From the NCBI GenBank assembly GCA_026724425.1, contig JAIUCV010000578.1, positions 1 through 64,000 of the forward strand: a stretch of 64,000 nt of DNA, given 5' to 3'. Under the pieces are notes generated by a model. That model was given only the letters and a program-made list of their open reading frames with translations, did not search any database and was not told the origin of the DNA. This document shows positions 61,368 to 64,000 of this stretch, piece by piece. Made by a program: the position numbers and the translations under genes. This DNA is from Erythrophleum ivorense (lineage: Eukaryota; Streptophyta; Magnoliopsida; Fabales; Fabaceae). The first letter of the stretch is position 1, and every line of letters starts with the position of its first letter.

Positions 61368-63818
61368 GTTGTTTAAAAGTGTGTTTAAAAAAAGTAGGTT
61401 TGGATTCGGGCCTGACCTGGCACTGCAAGAAAAACATTCCCAAAAACAAGTTAGGTTTGGCTTGCCTACTCTTTCAAATAATTTTTTTGGGGTCAAAATT
61501 TCACATTTCAACGTATGTTTAAATATTAAAAGACTTTTCATTTATACAATTTTATTATAATATCATTATATCTAAAAAATATTTAAAAAATAAAATTTGA
61601 ATACAATTGAGTCTAAAGGCAATAATGTATACATTTATTATTTCATTTAAATTATCATTATAAAACATGTGTATCAAGTAAGCAATGGAATTTTGTTCTT
61701 TATTGAAATATTTTTGTCAAACTATTTATAAGAAAAAGGAGATATTTAAACTAGAGTAAAATGAAATTTAATCTATTCAAAGTAACATTATTTAAAGCTA
61801 TTCTATCCAAATTCTTGGTAAATCTTTTTATTAATTTAAACAATATCTCAACCTATAAAAATATAAAATCACTGTTTTAAGAAAAATAAATCCATCACAC
61901 TAAATCAATAAAGCACTTAAACTGAATAATAGAAGAGAAATAAATTAAACTTAAAAATATTAATATGTAAAATAATTTTATCCGATTGGGCTCAAGAGGA
62001 ACTAAACTTTATAAAAAGCACCAACTTGACTTATTTAAAAAAAAAGTTTTTGCAAAAATGAGCTTTTTTTTTTGGGACTTATATCTATAATTTTTAGGTT
62101 AGATGGATTTTTTTAGTGTATAATTAAGTCTAATATAGAGATATATAAATAATACTTAAATGTTCTTATATTTTATTTATTTGTACTTAATTTTGTTTTA
62201 CACAAACTTTTTAATTATTTAAAATCTTTTAATGTCCACTAATCCTTATTCTTTCTTCAAAAAGTTATTGTAGATTAAAATAGAATTTTTTTATTTTTTT
62301 ATTTTCTAAAAAATTTAATTTATTTTCTTTAGTTTAAAAATGAATAATATTAATTTTTTTAAAATAATCTAGTTTTGCCCATGTTTAAAATTTATCCAAA
62401 ACGTAACACCAAATTTAATAATTTATTAATTTAGATGTTAATTATTTATCTAATATTATTAATTCAAACTCAACATATTGTTAAATTTGATATTAAATTT
62501 TAGATAAAATTGTGATATAAAAACAAGTTGGATAGTTTTAAAAAGTAAGAAGATAGTTTATTTATTTATTTTTGAATTAGGGGTTCATGTTAAAATTTTC
62601 ATAGAATTAATAGACTAAAAAATATATTTTTCTTAAAAGAAATATTAAAATTCTTGCGTCATTTTGGTTTTTGTTTAGACAGCCACTTGGTTTTTAATAA
62701 GATCTATAAATTAGAGAAAAACTTATGTATCATTTTTACAGTTGAATGGCCGGACTCGTGTCTCATGCCATGCATCCCCATATACAAGAAAACTATACCA
62801 AGAATCTCACATCATCATTTTTCACATAAAAACAAAGACCGTACCCCCACATGCCCAAATACTGCTAAGTGCTAGCACATGTCTTTATGCCAGGCATCAA
62901 CCGTCTCAATTTTGTCCTCTATAATTATATGGACCATTAAGTGTACCAATATAATTAATAATAATTTTGTTATTTTTGTAATAATTATTTAAGGTGTTAG
63001 TAACTTCACTAAAATATAATCATATAATTGATTATCAATACTTAACTTCTTTTTGTGCTGATAACAAATGATAATGATAACTCTAAAAAGATTTTATCGT
63101 TAAATGTAACTTATATATTAATTAAATATTGCTATCACATTAGCACATTACAAAACACGTTACCAATGATATTGGTGCATTTAATTTTTTAATATATACT
63201 AAAAATCTATTGTGTCAATATGTTACTATTATTATTCTCCACCAATCACTATTATATTTAAGTAGCACCTGCATCACAGATAGAGAAAATTCTTCGATAG
63301 GAAATATGCCCAATTAACACTTAATTATTCCATCTAGACAGCCTTTTTTCCCTTACAACACATGATAATTTCTATATTTTAATCTCTAACTTAACGATGG
63401 AAAATTTTAGGGTGGAACCTCACCAAGGAGGTCGATATCTTTAAGCCAAATAAAGTTGAATCGATCAATGGGCTTACTATAATATAACTGGCCAGTCAAA
63501 TTTTAATAAAACTATAATATTGAACAAGTTTCCTGGTAATGCATGGGGTTGACCGAGAAGGATAAAATTTATTAATGCTAGCTCTTTAGCAAAGCAGACG
63601 TTAACTCAATTTGTAAGCAAGGATCGTTGACCATCATCTAACAAACTCGCGGTTGTTAGCAGGTAACCATCATCTAATGCTGAGAAAAAGCAGAGTACAT
63701 TCACATGCAATGCCTCGCCGTCTTTGTCTCCAACTAATTACATCACATATTTGGCTCAGCTGGCCCTCTCTCTTCTTGTCTTTTAACGTAATCCCAAATG
63801 CATCTTCTTCTTCCATCG

Positions 63819-63851
<33 letters not shown>

Positions 63852-63896
63852 CTACCGTTGACTTCAATATGATCTTTGATACCCTGTAACTTCATC
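61368..63896. other. AT-rich spacer before the ATL-like gene
   Basis: Very AT-rich DNA with T-rich tracts; I find no exon of the interrupted membrane protein gene and no transposon domain. From about 63540 the composition rises and a (TA)n tract (about 63823-63850) lies about 50 bases before the start codon of the next gene, probably in its promoter or leader. Confidence 0.5.
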
Positions 63897-64000
63897 ATGG
63901 ACAACACAACAGATTCCTCTGGTTCTGGGAACATAAGTGGGTTTGGGTATGGCATAGGAGTTTCAATTGGGATTCTGCTTCTCATCACAACAATCACCCT
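63897..64000 (+). CDS. RING-H2 ATL-like protein, N-terminus only
   Basis: ATGGACAACACAACAGATTC opens a frame that runs off the window end (34 codons). It reads MDNTTDSSGSGNISGFGYGI followed by GVSIGILLLITTIT, a single membrane segment behind a short Ser/Gly-rich lead. The word GFGYGIG(V/I)(S/A)IGIL is typical of the ATL67-69 branch of plant RING-H2 ubiquitin ligases. The GLD and RING-H2 motifs that would prove this lie outside the window. Confidence 0.5.
   Translation, partial: MDNTTDSSGSGNISGFGYGIGVSIGILLLITTIT

Noticed and set aside
1..64000. Known conserved microRNA precursors (miR156 to miR408 families), rRNA, tRNA and CRISPR
   Set aside because: Mature-sequence words were sought by eye on both strands; only miR169 target sites were found, not a precursor hairpin.

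Overview
The window is eukaryotic plant DNA, most likely from a woody eudicot. Genes are split by GT-AG introns (one intron is GC-AG). Introns and intergenic DNA are very AT-rich and full of (TA)n tracts. The gene content is plant-specific: SYP12-type syntaxins, a chloroplast RNA-binding protein, an NF-YA factor with miR169 sites, a type I MADS gene and a RING-H2 ATL-like gene. There is no rRNA, tRNA, operon or CRISPR array that I can support.

The left third (1-27 kb) is gene-rich. In order it holds the 3' end of a TRAPPC8/TRS85-like gene (+), two tandem SYP121/122-type plasma-membrane syntaxins (+, +), a 12-exon TatD-type nuclease gene (+), a CP33-type chloroplast ribonucleoprotein gene (-), a 5'-truncated LINE bounded by a 12-bp target-site duplication, and a five-exon NF-YA gene (-). 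The NF-YA gene carries two miR169-like sites in its 3'UTR and overlapping uORFs in its leader. The order syntaxin - TatD - CP33 matches what I remember of Arabidopsis At3g52400 - At3g52390 - At3g52380, which suggests an ancestral block. The first syntaxin has an otherwise well-conserved reading frame broken twice just before its membrane anchor.

The middle (27-52 kb) is a gene desert. It contains a candidate MITE, a diverged dispersed repeat pair, an old Ty1/copia LTR retrotransposon (LTRs near 38.2-38.7 and 45.2-45.7 kb, tRNA-Met-type primer site, 5-bp target-site duplication, many stops) and a broken piece of a CrRLK1L (malectin-like) receptor kinase ectodomain.

The right part (52-64 kb) has a type I (Mgamma, AGL80-like) MADS gene with a frameshifted C-terminal half, an intact three-exon secreted EXPP1-like gene (-), the first two exons only of a conserved membrane protein gene (+), and directly after them an apparently intact PIF/Harbinger coding pair (Myb/SANT-like protein plus DDE transposase). 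The window ends in the first codons of a RING-H2 ATL-like gene. A 14-bp terminal-inverted-repeat pair with matching ATA flanks (55867-55880 and 61351-61364) would enclose both the gene fragment and the transposase genes. This raises the possibility of an autonomous Harbinger that carries a captured host gene fragment, which is the most unusual structure in the window.

All exon boundaries were read by eye from splice signals, frame continuity and remembered family sequences. No database search was possible.
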